In this document: positions 54,377 to 63,547 of the stretch, piece after piece
Position numbering within the stretch: position 1 is the stretch's first letter
How the letters are laid out: every line of letters begins with the position of its first letter
Origin: Spirochaetales bacterium
GTDB lineage: Bacteria; Spirochaetota; Spirochaetia; SZUA-6; RPPD01
Direction of reading: 5' to 3'
DNA: 64,000 nt
NCBI GenBank assembly: GCA_016929065.1
Contig: JAFGJO010000034.1
Location: 1-64,000, forward strand
Made by a program: the position numbers and the translations under genes
The notes under the pieces: model-generated
Seen by the model: the letters and a program-made list of their open reading frames with translations, nothing else
Databases searched by the model: none
What the model was told of the DNA's origin: nothing

Positions 54377-54542
54377 AATGACCCTCCTTTTGCGTATGAT
54401 GAATTCAATTTTTATGGAAGAGGAGAGAAAAACCCTCTCTTTTTAACGATAAAAGAAAGATACTCCTATTTTACCAAGCGGTCAAGAGTTGTGAAGAATA
54501 ATGAAAATTGTTTTTCACTGCAAATTATTCCGGGATATTTTC

Positions 54543-54571
54543 TTGAAAACAGAATACAAATCATCTAAAGT
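54543..54571 (+). promoter_or_regulatory. Possible promoter of the small Cys-rich gene
   Basis: TTGAAA, 17 bp, TAAAGT, about 100 bp before the small ORF. Confidence 0.35.
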
Positions 54572-54667
54572 ATATAGGGAGGAAGAAAATACTCAGACTC
54601 ATGAGAACAGAGCATCCTGTGCGTTTGTTCCGATTGAACAAGATAAATTTACACTAAAGGAGTTTTC

Positions 54668-54823
54668 ATGGAAAACCTCAATATCTCCTCCTGTAAAGAA
54701 TGTAAATTTCACCTAAAAGTAACGCATGAATATTGTTATCACCCGAAAAAATATGGAACAATGCTGGAAAACTCGTCGATAATCCCTGCATGGTGCCCGC
54801 TAAAAAAAGAAAAAGCACCCTGA
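54668..54823 (+). CDS. Small Cys-rich protein (51 aa)
   Basis: A short ORF with AAAGGAG five bases before its ATG. The product begins MENLNISSCKECKFH, continues with HEYCYHPKKYG, and has PAWCPLKKEK at the end. The four Cys (9, 12, 23, 43) and nearby His residues fit a small zinc or metal knuckle. Short proteins with a CxxC start and a WCPL end occur in anaerobes and phages, but I cannot name a family. It lies between apgM and the pyrFE gene. Confidence 0.7.
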   Translation: MENLNISSCKECKFHLKVTHEYCYHPKKYGTMLENSSIIPAWCPLKKEKAP

Positions 54824-54852
54824 TAACGGATCAATCTGATATTTACGGTTTA

Positions 54853-54917
54853 ATCGATACTCTGTAAAATAAAGTATCGGACGGTTTGCACACTCCCAGT
54901 GTGGGCCGATAGTACTT
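54853..54917 (+). promoter_or_regulatory. Structured leader before the pyrF-pyrE gene
   Basis: CGATACT pairs with AGTATCG (about 54855-54879). The same AAAGTATCGG (54871-54880) can instead pair with CCGATAG-TACTTT (54905-54917), enclosing CACACT-CCC-AGTGTG. The two pairings exclude each other, as in an attenuator or riboswitch. No T run follows, so the mechanism is open. Confidence 0.45.
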
Positions 54918-55038
54918 TCTGTCTTGAAACGTTTATGATTTCTCTGTATATATGTAGGTAATCAAAAGCACCAGATTAATCATGTCAGCATTGAACAGAA
55001 AATCGAATCAGGTGGCAACCGAAACAAGGACAGGAATC

Positions 55039-56463
55039 ATGAATTTTTTTACACAGCTTGAAAACAGGATAGAAGTCAAAGGAACACTTCTGTGTATCGG
55101 CCTCGATCCGTCGATAACCATCGAATCCTCCGGTAGTATTGCAGATACAATTTTCGATTACAATAAAAAAATCATTGAACAGACAGCAGAATACACTCTT
55201 TGTTACAAACCCAATATCGCATTTTACGAGCAATATGGAAGCGAAGGTATCCGCGCACTTGAAAAAACACTGACGTTTATCCCGGAGGAAATACCGGTCA
55301 TACTCGATGCAAAAAGAAGCGATATCGGAAACACCGCAAAAGCATACGCAAAAAGCGTTTTCGGCCATTTCAAGGCAGATGCAGTCACGCTTAATCCCTA
55401 TATGGGCAGGGAATCAATCCAGCCTTTCCTTGATTGGAATGACAAAGGATGTTTTTTATTGTGCAGAACATCCAATCCGGGAGCCGCAGAAATCCAGTTT
55501 CTCCAGACCATGCGGCATAAGGGAGAAACACCCGAGAAGCTCTATATCCGCGTGGCAAAACTGGCTGAGGCATTGGGTCCTGCAAACGGAATCGTGGTCG
55601 CGGGAAATGACCCGGAATCACTTCGGAGCGTACGGGCTGTTTGCCCGGATGTATGGATTCTTGCACCCGGAATCGGGGCGCAGGGCGGAACAATATCTGA
55701 TGCAATCATAAACGGAGCCCGTGAGGACGGAAAGGGCATCATTCCTGTGGTGGTACGGCATATTATCGAGGATGCCGATCCTGGAAAAAAAGCAAAAGAA
55801 TACCATGAAGCAATCGGGAAAGCACTCGAAGAGAAAAAGAAAATAAAATCATCAGGGATGAGCCAAAAACAACTGAGGAAAAAGAATCTCATTAAACGAA
55901 TCATACAGCACGGATGCTTCAAGGTCGGAACATTCACCCTGAAGTCCGGAGATCTATCGCCTTTTTATATTGATCTGCGCCGGCTGATCAGTGATCCGGT
56001 GCTGCTCTCGGAGGTAGCGGATGCATACTGTGAACTGCTCGCACCGCTTGTGTATTCTCGGGTAGCTGCCATACCGGTGGCCTCTGTACCGGTCGGAACG
56101 GCAATCTGCCTGAAAACAGGCGAGCCCATGATTTATCCCCGCATTCCGGTAAAAAAGCATGGAAGCGGTGCACCCATAGATGGTGAGTATACTGCTGGTG
56201 AAACCGTTGTGCTGGTGGATGACCTGATTTCTGCCGGGGTGAGCAAGGCCGAAGCCCTGGAAGTTCTGCGAGCTGAAAAACTCGTAGTCAAAGACCTTGT
56301 TGTCTTTATTGAACGCGGGACGCGCGGCCGAAAAGAACTTGAACAGTACGGTGTCACCCTCCATGCCTACACAACGATCCAGGAAATACTTGAGGTATTA
56401 AAAGAAATGAACGGTGTCACTGAAGCTGAAATGAAAGCAATCAATGATTTTTTAACTCAATGA
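55039..56463 (+). CDS. Bifunctional OMP decarboxylase / orotate phosphoribosyltransferase (PyrF-PyrE fusion)
   Basis: One 474-residue chain carries the last two steps of UMP synthesis. Residues 1 to about 265 are a type 2 OMP decarboxylase (LLCIGLDPS, then VILDAKRSDIGNTAKAYA with the catalytic Lys and Asp residues). A short charged linker follows, then orotate phosphoribosyltransferase (GCFKVGTFTLKSGDLSPFY, PRIPVKKHGSG, and the PRPP loop VLVDDLISAGVSK). The order is decarboxylase first, opposite to the animal UMP synthase. I chose the ATG of MNFFTQLENRI, which follows an AGGA site; an upstream ATG at 54982 has no site. Confidence 0.94.
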   Translation: MNFFTQLENRIEVKGTLLCIGLDPSITIESSGSIADTIFDYNKKIIEQTAEYTLCYKPNIAFYEQYGSEGIRALEKTLTFIPEEIPVILDAKRSDIGNTAKAYAKSVFGHFKADAVTLNPYMGRESIQPFLDWNDKGCFLLCRTSNPGAAEIQFLQTMRHKGETPEKLYIRVAKLAEALGPANGIVVAGNDPESLRSVRAVCPDVWILAPGIGAQGGTISDAIINGAREDGKGIIPVVVRHIIEDADPGKKAKEYHEAIGKALEEKKKIKSSGMSQKQLRKKNLIKRIIQHGCFKVGTFTLKSGDLSPFYIDLRRLISDPVLLSEVADAYCELLAPLVYSRVAAIPVASVPVGTAICLKTGEPMIYPRIPVKKHGSGAPIDGEYTAGETVVLVDDLISAGVSKAEALEVLRAEKLVVKDLVVFIERGTRGRKELEQYGVTLHAYTTIQEILEVLKEMNGVTEAEMKAINDFLTQ

Positions 56464-56468
56464 TCAAC

Positions 56469-57656
56469 TTAAGTCCCGTTTTTAGAATTCTTTTTTTTCA
56501 TCAGCCGTGCCTTGGTAATATTGACCCCGGCATATTTGTTCCGGATGGTATATACGGCTTTCTCGAGTTTTGTTGATTTATCGTCGGGCTGAACAAACAG
56601 TTCCGGCTGAATGAGTTCCTCATGCGTTGACACATTGGCGAGGCCCAGGCCGACGAGACGCAGCGGTGTTTTCTTGTCCCATTTTTTTTCCAGCAGCAGA
56701 CATGCCTGACGGTACAGCTCCTCCGCGGAATTGATCCTGTTTTTAACGGTGTGCTGGGTTTGAACAGTTGAAAAATCCCAATACCGCAGTTTCAGCACTA
56801 TGGTGGCAGCCTTCTTTTTTTGTTTCATGCAGCGGAACATGATTTCGTGCGAAAGCTGCAGAAGCATTTTTTTAATGTCTTGTGCGTTTCTGCAGTCCTC
56901 AGAAAAAGTCCGTTCGCTGCTGATCGATTGATGCTTCGGCTGTTCGGGATAAATCCCGGGATCTTTACCGTTGACCGCCGCATGGATATATTCGGCACAG
57001 GCTCTACCCAATAATGCAGACAGAATTTCTCTTGAATATTCCCGGAGCTGGGGTATGGACATGATATTCAATTCATTCAGCCGCGCCAGTGTTTTTTGAC
57101 CGATTCCCCACAAGTCTTTCAGGGCAAGGCTGTCAAGGAACCCGATCTCTTCACCCTGCAGCACCTCGTACAAGCCGTCCGGTTTGCAGTATGAGGAAAC
57201 CAGTTTTGCACAATACTTGTTTGGAGCAATTCCTATGGTAATGCACAGCCCGAGTTTGTCCTGAACGGCATTTTTTATTGTTTCTGCAATTGTCCAGGGT
57301 GTGCCCATAAGCCGTTCGGTCCCGGTCATTTCAAGAAAGGCTTCATCAATCGATATCTGGTGCATTCGCGGTGTAAACTCCTGAAGGATTCCCATGACCA
57401 TTCCCGATACTTCGATATACCGGTCCATTCTTGCCGGAAGATATACTGCCTGGGGACATTTTCTGAATGCCTGGGATATCGGCATGGCGGAATGAATGCC
57501 GAATTTTCTGGCTTCGTAGGAGCAGGCAGCCACAACACCGCGCTGTCCCGGAAGTGCGCCGACAATGGTTGGTATGCCCTTTAACGCGGGATTATCGGCC
57601 TGTTCAACAGAGGTGAAGAATGCATCAAGGTCAGCGTGGAAAAATACGGTTTTCAT
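56469..57656 (-). CDS. dinB: DNA polymerase IV (Y-family)
   Basis: Translesion polymerase. The 395 residues have FFHADLDAFFTSVEQ with the metal-binding Asp residues, YEARKFGIHSAMP, SIDEAFLEMTG, the helix-hairpin-helix in DLWGIGQKTLARL, and the little-finger domain. The end lacks an obvious clamp-binding motif. It converges on the pyrFE gene with five bases between stops. No lexA-type operator could be identified upstream. Confidence 0.95.
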   Translation of the reverse strand: MKTVFFHADLDAFFTSVEQADNPALKGIPTIVGALPGQRGVVAACSYEARKFGIHSAMPISQAFRKCPQAVYLPARMDRYIEVSGMVMGILQEFTPRMHQISIDEAFLEMTGTERLMGTPWTIAETIKNAVQDKLGLCITIGIAPNKYCAKLVSSYCKPDGLYEVLQGEEIGFLDSLALKDLWGIGQKTLARLNELNIMSIPQLREYSREILSALLGRACAEYIHAAVNGKDPGIYPEQPKHQSISSERTFSEDCRNAQDIKKMLLQLSHEIMFRCMKQKKKAATIVLKLRYWDFSTVQTQHTVKNRINSAEELYRQACLLLEKKWDKKTPLRLVGLGLANVSTHEELIQPELFVQPDDKSTKLEKAVYTIRNKYAGVNITKARLMKKKNSKNGT

Positions 57657-57667
57657 TTCAATATATA

Positions 57668-59887
57668 TTATAGGTCAAAATGAATTGTTTTTTTGAAAAT
57701 CAATGTATAATTTGTGTTCAGCGATTCGCCGGTAAGATCGAGAGTATCCGGGGGAGTTTTATACCGCATCGTGACCGAGAAGTCATAGACATTCCCCGGA
57801 GGAAGTGTCATTTCGATAGATGTGTTTTTCGGAGGATTGGCTCCAATGTGTATCCGGTACAGATTCGCTTCTTCAGATTTTGAAAATGGAAAATTTGCAT
57901 CATAGAGTACGAACGGGGTTGGTGAGCTGAGTACGCACTCAATAATCTGCGGTTCTCCCTCCGGGAAAAGCTGGATCGATATATTTATCCGGTTCAAAAA
58001 ACTTTTTTTCGTCAGACGGGAAGAAAAATAATCATGTGTTCCCGGGAGTGACAGGGAATATTCACGTGAATTGACCCGGACAGTTCCGGAAAAATCTTCT
58101 TCATTCAACTGCATGACCGGCAGCCGCACCGGACTGGAAAATGAAAGAAAGTGACGGTTCGTGTCATTATCAACTGTCCGGGTGATGGTAATTGGCGCTG
58201 GATTGTCCGCTGAATAAGGCGAATATATGAACATCACCGAGATGGCGGCTGTACAAACCAGCAGAAACAATCCTGAAAAAATAATGGTTCTTGAGGAAAA
58301 CAGAAACTTTGCATGGTACCGGAACAGTAGTCGAATGCGGATCAATAAAAGTACAAAAGGCAGGATGATTACTGCGATCAGCAAATTTCCCGCGATTTTG
58401 TCAAATAATATAATTTCACAGAATCGATACTGGGGAATGGCAAAAATATCATAGAGTATCCCGATGATAAGAATCGGTGAAAACAGAAAAAACAGGATTT
58501 TGAGAAAACGTTTTCTCATAAGGGTAAACAGGATGATAAAGATCAGCGCCCAGATAAAATAATAAGAAAATGAAATATTAATCATCGAAATGATGATGAG
58601 GCTTAGAATGGTGAAAAAGAGAGCAGTGACAGAAAAGAAACTGCCGTTTTTGGAAAACGGTGTGCCCTGCAGCAGTTTCACAATAATCGCACTGAAAAAC
58701 AAAAATATGGCTACCTTTAAAATCAGGAACAGTCCGGGGAGGTACTTCCACAATAGCGGAACATCCCGGAGAACAAGCAGGCCCTCAAGAATATATGTCG
58801 TGATTAAAAGCAGGACAAAACTGATGATAAAAATAAGAGGAATATTCCAGAGGTTTTTGACCAGGGTGAGATAGTATTTCCGAATCATCCGACGGCGTAT
58901 AAATGCGGCAAGAATGAAAATGAAAAAAAGAATGGAGACAATAACGATATATTCTGTCTCGGGGAATATCACAGTCATAATCGAATTCTGAATGAAAAGG
59001 TAATGCTGATCCCAGTCAATGGGAATATCCTGCTGAAAAGATTTGGAAAAATCAATAATTGCTTTTCTGATTTTCAACACAGACATTTCATCCGTTGTGC
59101 CAGCAGAAGCTGACGATGTATTGCTCAGACTGATTGCAGGATATTCTTTCCGTAAAAACGGTTCAATAACGGTTTTTTCATCAGTCAGGCCGGTTCTGTA
59201 CATCTGGTTTTCAGCGTGGGAATTGAGAAATGAGACGCTGTTTTTCTGCAGAGAATCCACCAGACGACTGACGATCCATGCAGGTGACAGTCTGTTTCTG
59301 CTGCCGGTATCGATGTTGACAGAATTCGGGATGCTTTGAAAATTCAGATACAAAAACGCATGCGGTGACTCCGGATAAAACGAATCAAGAAAAAGATTGC
59401 TCCCCAGCGGATATTGCTTTGTCGGGCCAAACTCGGCTCCAAGGAACAGTATTTTTACAGAAACCGGAGGAGTATTCGTACTGAAATATTTACACAAAGA
59501 CAACGCAAGTGCGATATTGAAGGAGTATGCGTTCTTTTTCAATTCAACTTCTGATGGAGTATTAATAGGGATACAAATGACCAGCGTCTCATTTTTTATT
59601 CCCGGGATGGTTGCCTCAATATTTCTGGAAAAAGAATGGCTGTTCTTTGATTTTGCAAAAGACAGGGAAGAATACGGAATCTCAAGCAGGGTGAGCCGTG
59701 TTTCGATGAAATTAATGAGTGTTTTTTCCCCCTTTGAACCTTCAGAATACGGGAAGAGCGATTGCATAAATTGAATATCTGTAATAATATCTTTATACAA
59801 ATCATGCAGGTCCGGTTCACAAAACGTGGTCTGCACCGGGAGAATGAACAGCGAAATAACAAGTAAATACAGGATTCTGTGTTTCAT
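57668..59887 (-). CDS. Polytopic membrane protein with degenerate M28-peptidase-like domain
   Basis: A 739-residue protein: signal peptide (ILYLLVISLFILPVQTTFC), an extracytoplasmic domain to about residue 310, about eight transmembrane helices (about 320-560), and a C-terminal beta-rich domain. The first domain resembles M28 aminopeptidases (EKTLINFIETRL, ALALSLCKYF, VKILFLGAEFG, GSNLFLDSF), but the HxD and central Asp/Glu zinc ligands are absent, so it is probably not a peptidase. The layout recalls GAA1 and ERMP1 of eukaryotes. The ATG of MKHRILYLLV is preferred; upstream frame residues look untranslated. No clear ribosome binding site. Its end lies 11 bp from dinB. Confidence 0.65.
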   Translation of the reverse strand: MKHRILYLLVISLFILPVQTTFCEPDLHDLYKDIITDIQFMQSLFPYSEGSKGEKTLINFIETRLTLLEIPYSSLSFAKSKNSHSFSRNIEATIPGIKNETLVICIPINTPSEVELKKNAYSFNIALALSLCKYFSTNTPPVSVKILFLGAEFGPTKQYPLGSNLFLDSFYPESPHAFLYLNFQSIPNSVNIDTGSRNRLSPAWIVSRLVDSLQKNSVSFLNSHAENQMYRTGLTDEKTVIEPFLRKEYPAISLSNTSSASAGTTDEMSVLKIRKAIIDFSKSFQQDIPIDWDQHYLFIQNSIMTVIFPETEYIVIVSILFFIFILAAFIRRRMIRKYYLTLVKNLWNIPLIFIISFVLLLITTYILEGLLVLRDVPLLWKYLPGLFLILKVAIFLFFSAIIVKLLQGTPFSKNGSFFSVTALFFTILSLIIISMINISFSYYFIWALIFIILFTLMRKRFLKILFFLFSPILIIGILYDIFAIPQYRFCEIILFDKIAGNLLIAVIILPFVLLLIRIRLLFRYHAKFLFSSRTIIFSGLFLLVCTAAISVMFIYSPYSADNPAPITITRTVDNDTNRHFLSFSSPVRLPVMQLNEEDFSGTVRVNSREYSLSLPGTHDYFSSRLTKKSFLNRINISIQLFPEGEPQIIECVLSSPTPFVLYDANFPFSKSEEANLYRIHIGANPPKNTSIEMTLPPGNVYDFSVTMRYKTPPDTLDLTGESLNTNYTLIFKKTIHFDL

Positions 59888-60024
59888 GGCGTGTATAGAA
59901 TAGGATACAAGCGGAACTGCGTCAAGAAGGGGTCCCGCACCTTGTCCTGTACTGCGATATACACACGAAATTGCATAATCGAAAAAAGAAATGAATAAGA
60001 AAAACAAGTACAGGGGGAGAGCAA

Positions 60025-60534
60025 ATGGAGATACTCCCGGAAATACTGGGCCGAAAGAGTATTCGAAAGTTTAAATCTACTCCGATAAAAAAGGAAATTC
60101 TTAATCGAATTGTCGATGCGGGTGTCCGCGCTCCTTCAGCCAAAAACCGGCAAGAGTGGAGATTCATTGTCATTCAAAAAGAGGATTTAAGAAAAAAAAT
60201 CCAGGATGCGGCATTTGGTCAGGAATATGTCGGCCAGGCACCCGCGATCATTGCCGCGTGTACAACCAATATTGATTACCGGATGCCCAACGGCCAGTTG
60301 TCGTATCCTGTTGATTTGTCGATTGCGATGTCATTTATGATGCTTCAGGCAGTTCATGAGGGCATGGGAACGTGCTGTATTACCACATTTGATGAGCAGG
60401 AAATAAAAGAACTGTTTACTGTTCCTTTCTCGATGCGTGTGGTAATGCTTCTTCTGATCGGGGCGCCTGACGAAGATCCGGAACAATCAGCCAGAAAACC
60501 TGTAAAGCGTGTTGTTTCATTTGATCATTGGTAA
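60025..60534 (+). CDS. Nitroreductase-family FMN oxidoreductase
   Basis: A 169-residue protein with the nitroreductase fold: RKSIRKFKSTPIKKEIL, VRAPSAKNRQEWRFIVI (FMN phosphate loop), PVDLSIAMSFMMLQAVHEGMGTCCI and a C-terminal IGAPDEDPEQSARKP. The substrate is unknown; NAD(P)H-dependent reduction of nitro or quinone compounds is typical. It is divergent from the M28-like gene. Confidence 0.9.
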   Translation: MEILPEILGRKSIRKFKSTPIKKEILNRIVDAGVRAPSAKNRQEWRFIVIQKEDLRKKIQDAAFGQEYVGQAPAIIAACTTNIDYRMPNGQLSYPVDLSIAMSFMMLQAVHEGMGTCCITTFDEQEIKELFTVPFSMRVVMLLLIGAPDEDPEQSARKPVKRVVSFDHW

Positions 60535-60779
60535 ATTGTGTTGTAATTATTGCAATAATTATGCAGAATATGAAAAGAGTATTCATTGAAAAACAGAAAT
60601 ATTGAAGGTAAAAAAAGTTTAAAAATATATATCTAAATGCCTTCATTTAAAATGATTTTTGAACGAAAATTAAATTATGGCTCACAAAAGGCAGGGGAAT
60701 AAAAACCTTGCACGAAAACGGGCATGCTTGTACAATACAGTCAGGTTAGGGTTCTTAAAGAACAATTGGTAAAAAAAAG

Positions 60780-61946
60780 ATGAGTTTGAAAGAAAAAAAA
60801 CCATTCATCAGTCTCCCCCTGAAAATCGTTCTGACAAGCGATGGTATTAATTTCTTTATCAAACACAATAAAAAACTCACCCGATTCAAGATGGCGGATA
60901 ACATCGAAGAATACGGTATATCACTTGATAATTTCGCGCCGCCATCCATTCAGAGAATGATTCTTGTCAATTATATATCAAAACTGGAGTTGTCACGAAG
61001 CGAGTTTGTTTCCAAACGGCATGAAATAATGGATCTGTCAAAACTGGTGGTTTTCAGTATTCTTTACAAACAACTGGATGATGCTGTATTCCGCAAGGTC
61101 ATTAATTCCGATCTGATTAAAAAATGGAACAGGGTAAAACCGAGTTTTATTATTGATGAAAGAACAAAGATAAATGATACATATCTTGAGAGTATCCTCA
61201 CCAAGGATCCGACGATTGTGCAGGAAGTAAAACGTGAAATACTTTCCAATTTGTTCGAACAGATCAAAATTGACAACAATCTGCTGCCGGATGAGAAAAC
61301 AACAAAAATTTATATCCTGGATAAATATCTCATGAACATGAGGCCGTTTACATGGTTTATTCTGACCAAATTCAAGGGATCACAGGAATATTATTCCCTG
61401 ATCAGCCAGATTCGCGATCTGCTGAGGGAGTACCTTGAAAAATCAAAAATAGCGGAATATCTTTCCCTGATGATCATGGAACTGGCAATCAATGCCGAGA
61501 ACGCAAACATGCAGGGATATATCAGACGCAACTACAAGGGAACAATCGACAGTGCTGAAATCCTGCATAATATAAATCTACGAAACAGGATTCTTTCAGA
61601 GATGGAACAGGCGAATGAAACCATTTATATTTCCTGGCATATGGGCGGAAAGAGCGGATCGATCGGCACAATGAACCGACTCCATATTACCATTTTCAAC
61701 CGCGAATCGGAATACCGGGAGCTCAAACAAAGTGTGGAAAACAAGAAAATCCTCGATTTGAAGGAACGGAGCCTCACGGAATTCTACCGAAGCATCCCGG
61801 AGCAGGAAATAAACACCGAGCTGGGTTTGTATTATCTGTCATACCTCAGTGAAGCATGCGAAAAGGTCAATGTACGCTTCGATTCAATCGTCAATGTTTT
61901 ACGGAACAGTGATCTGACTGTTATAACATTGAAACTTCATTTTTAA
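60780..61946 (+). CDS. Conserved protein with C-terminal GHKL-ATPase-like region
   Basis: A 388-residue cytoplasmic protein. Residues 1 to about 220 are helical and unfamiliar. The last about 160 residues show a possible histidine-kinase-type ATPase fold: MIMELAINAENANMQ fits the N box (ExxxNAxxxN) and ELGLYYLSYLSEACEKVNV fits the GxGLxxxxxxxxxxG helix, though the G1 box (DxGxG) is not recognisable. There is no phospho-His domain. It may be an anti-sigma or regulator-like ATPase; I cannot name the family. No clear ribosome binding site. Its stop touches that of ddl. Confidence 0.6.
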   Translation: MSLKEKKPFISLPLKIVLTSDGINFFIKHNKKLTRFKMADNIEEYGISLDNFAPPSIQRMILVNYISKLELSRSEFVSKRHEIMDLSKLVVFSILYKQLDDAVFRKVINSDLIKKWNRVKPSFIIDERTKINDTYLESILTKDPTIVQEVKREILSNLFEQIKIDNNLLPDEKTTKIYILDKYLMNMRPFTWFILTKFKGSQEYYSLISQIRDLLREYLEKSKIAEYLSLMIMELAINAENANMQGYIRRNYKGTIDSAEILHNINLRNRILSEMEQANETIYISWHMGGKSGSIGTMNRLHITIFNRESEYRELKQSVENKKILDLKERSLTEFYRSIPEQEINTELGLYYLSYLSEACEKVNVRFDSIVNVLRNSDLTVITLKLHF

Positions 61947-63053
61947 TCAGCTTCCGGTATTTGCATCCAGAGAATAAGAAATATTTTCATGTTCCTGTCT
62001 GTAATGTTCCATTCCGAATTCGATGACTGCATCAATCAATTTCGAGTATTCAAGTCCTCCGGCCTCGCACATTCGGGGAAACATGCTGATGTGGGTGAAA
62101 CCTGGAATGGTGTTTATTTCGTTCAGAAACACTTCTCCTGTGTGTTTGTCGAGAAAAAGGTCTACACGCGAGAAACCGGCCACTGTAGCGGCTTTATACG
62201 CGTCTGAGGCCATCTTTTTCACGGTATCGGCAACTTCTGGGGACAGATCGGCAGGGATGCACAGGGATGCGCCGTCTGGATCAAGATATTTCGCGTCATA
62301 GCTGTAAAACTCATGTTTCGGAATAACTTCGCCGGGAGTGAAGACAACCGGATTGTCATTGCCGATTACCGCACATTCAATTTCACGGGCATTGATGGCC
62401 TTCTCAACAAGGACTCTTGAATCATAACTGAAGGCAAGCTGGAGGCCGGCATGAAGGGATTCCCTGTCGGTTGCTTTTGAAACGCCGACAGACGAACCGG
62501 CGCGTATCGGTTTAATAAAGCAGGGATATGAAAATGATGATTCAACCGATGATTGAATTGTCCCCGGATTTTGCTGGTATTCTGCCTTTCTGATTTCCAG
62601 AAAATCCACTACCGGAATGCCGGCATCGCGGAAAATGCGCTTTGCCAGTGTTTTATCCATACACACCGCACTTGCACATGTTCCTGCTCCTGCATAGGGG
62701 ATCGAAAACAGGTCGAGCATTCCCTGCAGGGTACCGTCCTCACCGTATGTACCATGGAGAATCGGCAGGATAAAATCAATATGAAGAGGCTTGTTTTTGA
62801 AAGAAAAACCTTCACCGGGGATCAAATTAATCGGTTCTGGGTTATCAATGATTTCAAGCATTTCACCACGTGCAGGATGAGTGCTGTATACAAGCGGGGG
62901 CTGAACATGCCAGGTACCGTTTTTTTGTATCCCGATATACAGCAAATGATACTTATCCTTGCTGATGTGACGGCTGATCGATGCAGCAGACTGACAGGAA
63001 ACCTCATGTTCGCCTGATTTGCCGCCGTATAAAATACAAATTGTTTTTTTCAC
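61947..63053 (-). CDS. ddl: D-alanine-D-alanine ligase
   Basis: Makes the D-Ala-D-Ala dipeptide of peptidoglycan. The 368 residues start ICILYGGKSGEHEVS and show LHGTYGEDGTLQGML, CFIKPIRAGSSVGVSK, VEKAINAREIECAV and LNEINTIPGFTHISMFP, an ATP-grasp ligase. FTHISMFP has Met in the usual substrate-sensing region; resistance-type ligases differ elsewhere. Convergent with the preceding gene with zero bases between stop codons. Confidence 0.96.
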   Translation of the reverse strand: MKKTICILYGGKSGEHEVSCQSAASISRHISKDKYHLLYIGIQKNGTWHVQPPLVYSTHPARGEMLEIIDNPEPINLIPGEGFSFKNKPLHIDFILPILHGTYGEDGTLQGMLDLFSIPYAGAGTCASAVCMDKTLAKRIFRDAGIPVVDFLEIRKAEYQQNPGTIQSSVESSFSYPCFIKPIRAGSSVGVSKATDRESLHAGLQLAFSYDSRVLVEKAINAREIECAVIGNDNPVVFTPGEVIPKHEFYSYDAKYLDPDGASLCIPADLSPEVADTVKKMASDAYKAATVAGFSRVDLFLDKHTGEVFLNEINTIPGFTHISMFPRMCEAGGLEYSKLIDAVIEFGMEHYRQEHENISYSLDANTGS

Positions 63054-63145
63054 AAAATCCTCCCCGAAATGAACGATATGCTTTCATGATGAATTTTAAT
63101 TGTGTTTTTACCATGGCTCTTGTGTGAAAAAAGCAGGGAAGTGGT

Positions 63146-63547
63146 TTAGTCTCTTCGCCTGTTCCGTTTGAAAAGCCTTCTAAAAAGACGTTTGAAAAAA
63201 GTGAGTATTCTGCGGAAAAACCCGGGATTTTTCAGTTTATCCAGCCGCTGGAATCCATACAGGATTTCATCCTGGGTCAAATTTGACCTTTGTACGTTTT
63301 CTTCCAGCTCAAGTTCCAGCATTTCTGCGTCTTCTTCCTTGTCAATGACGACCGCCTCGATAGTTGTCCATCCCAGGAATTGTGCTGCAGTAAGCCGCCG
63401 TTCGCCTGCAATGAGCTCATTATCCCTGTTGACGATAATCGGAGAGAGCTGTCCGTATTTTTTCATGCTGTCTGCAAGTGCCTCAATATCATGAAATACC
63501 TTTCGGATACGTTTTCTGACTACAATTGATGCAATCTTGATTCTCAT
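63146..63547 (-). CDS. Stand-alone ParB/Srx N-terminal domain protein
   Basis: A 133-residue protein. KIASIVVRKRIRKVFHDIEA starts a ParB-type N-terminal (CTPase/sulfiredoxin-fold) domain, with GQLSPIIVNRDNELIAGERRLTAAQFLGW as box I/II in two parts (ligand-binding GERR) and the ENVQRSNLTQDE segment. The DNA-binding helix-turn-helix and dimerisation domain of true ParB are missing; instead there is a very basic tail (FFKRLFRRLFKRNRRRD) that is probably amphipathic. No parA or parS is seen nearby. Confidence 0.85.
   Translation of the reverse strand: MRIKIASIVVRKRIRKVFHDIEALADSMKKYGQLSPIIVNRDNELIAGERRLTAAQFLGWTTIEAVVIDKEEDAEMLELELEENVQRSNLTQDEILYGFQRLDKLKNPGFFRRILTFFKRLFRRLFKRNRRRD

Noticed and set aside
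54599-54655. 18-codon ORF after GGGAGG upstream of the Cys-rich gene
   Set aside because: Spacing to the ATG is about 15 bases and the peptide shows no feature of a real product.
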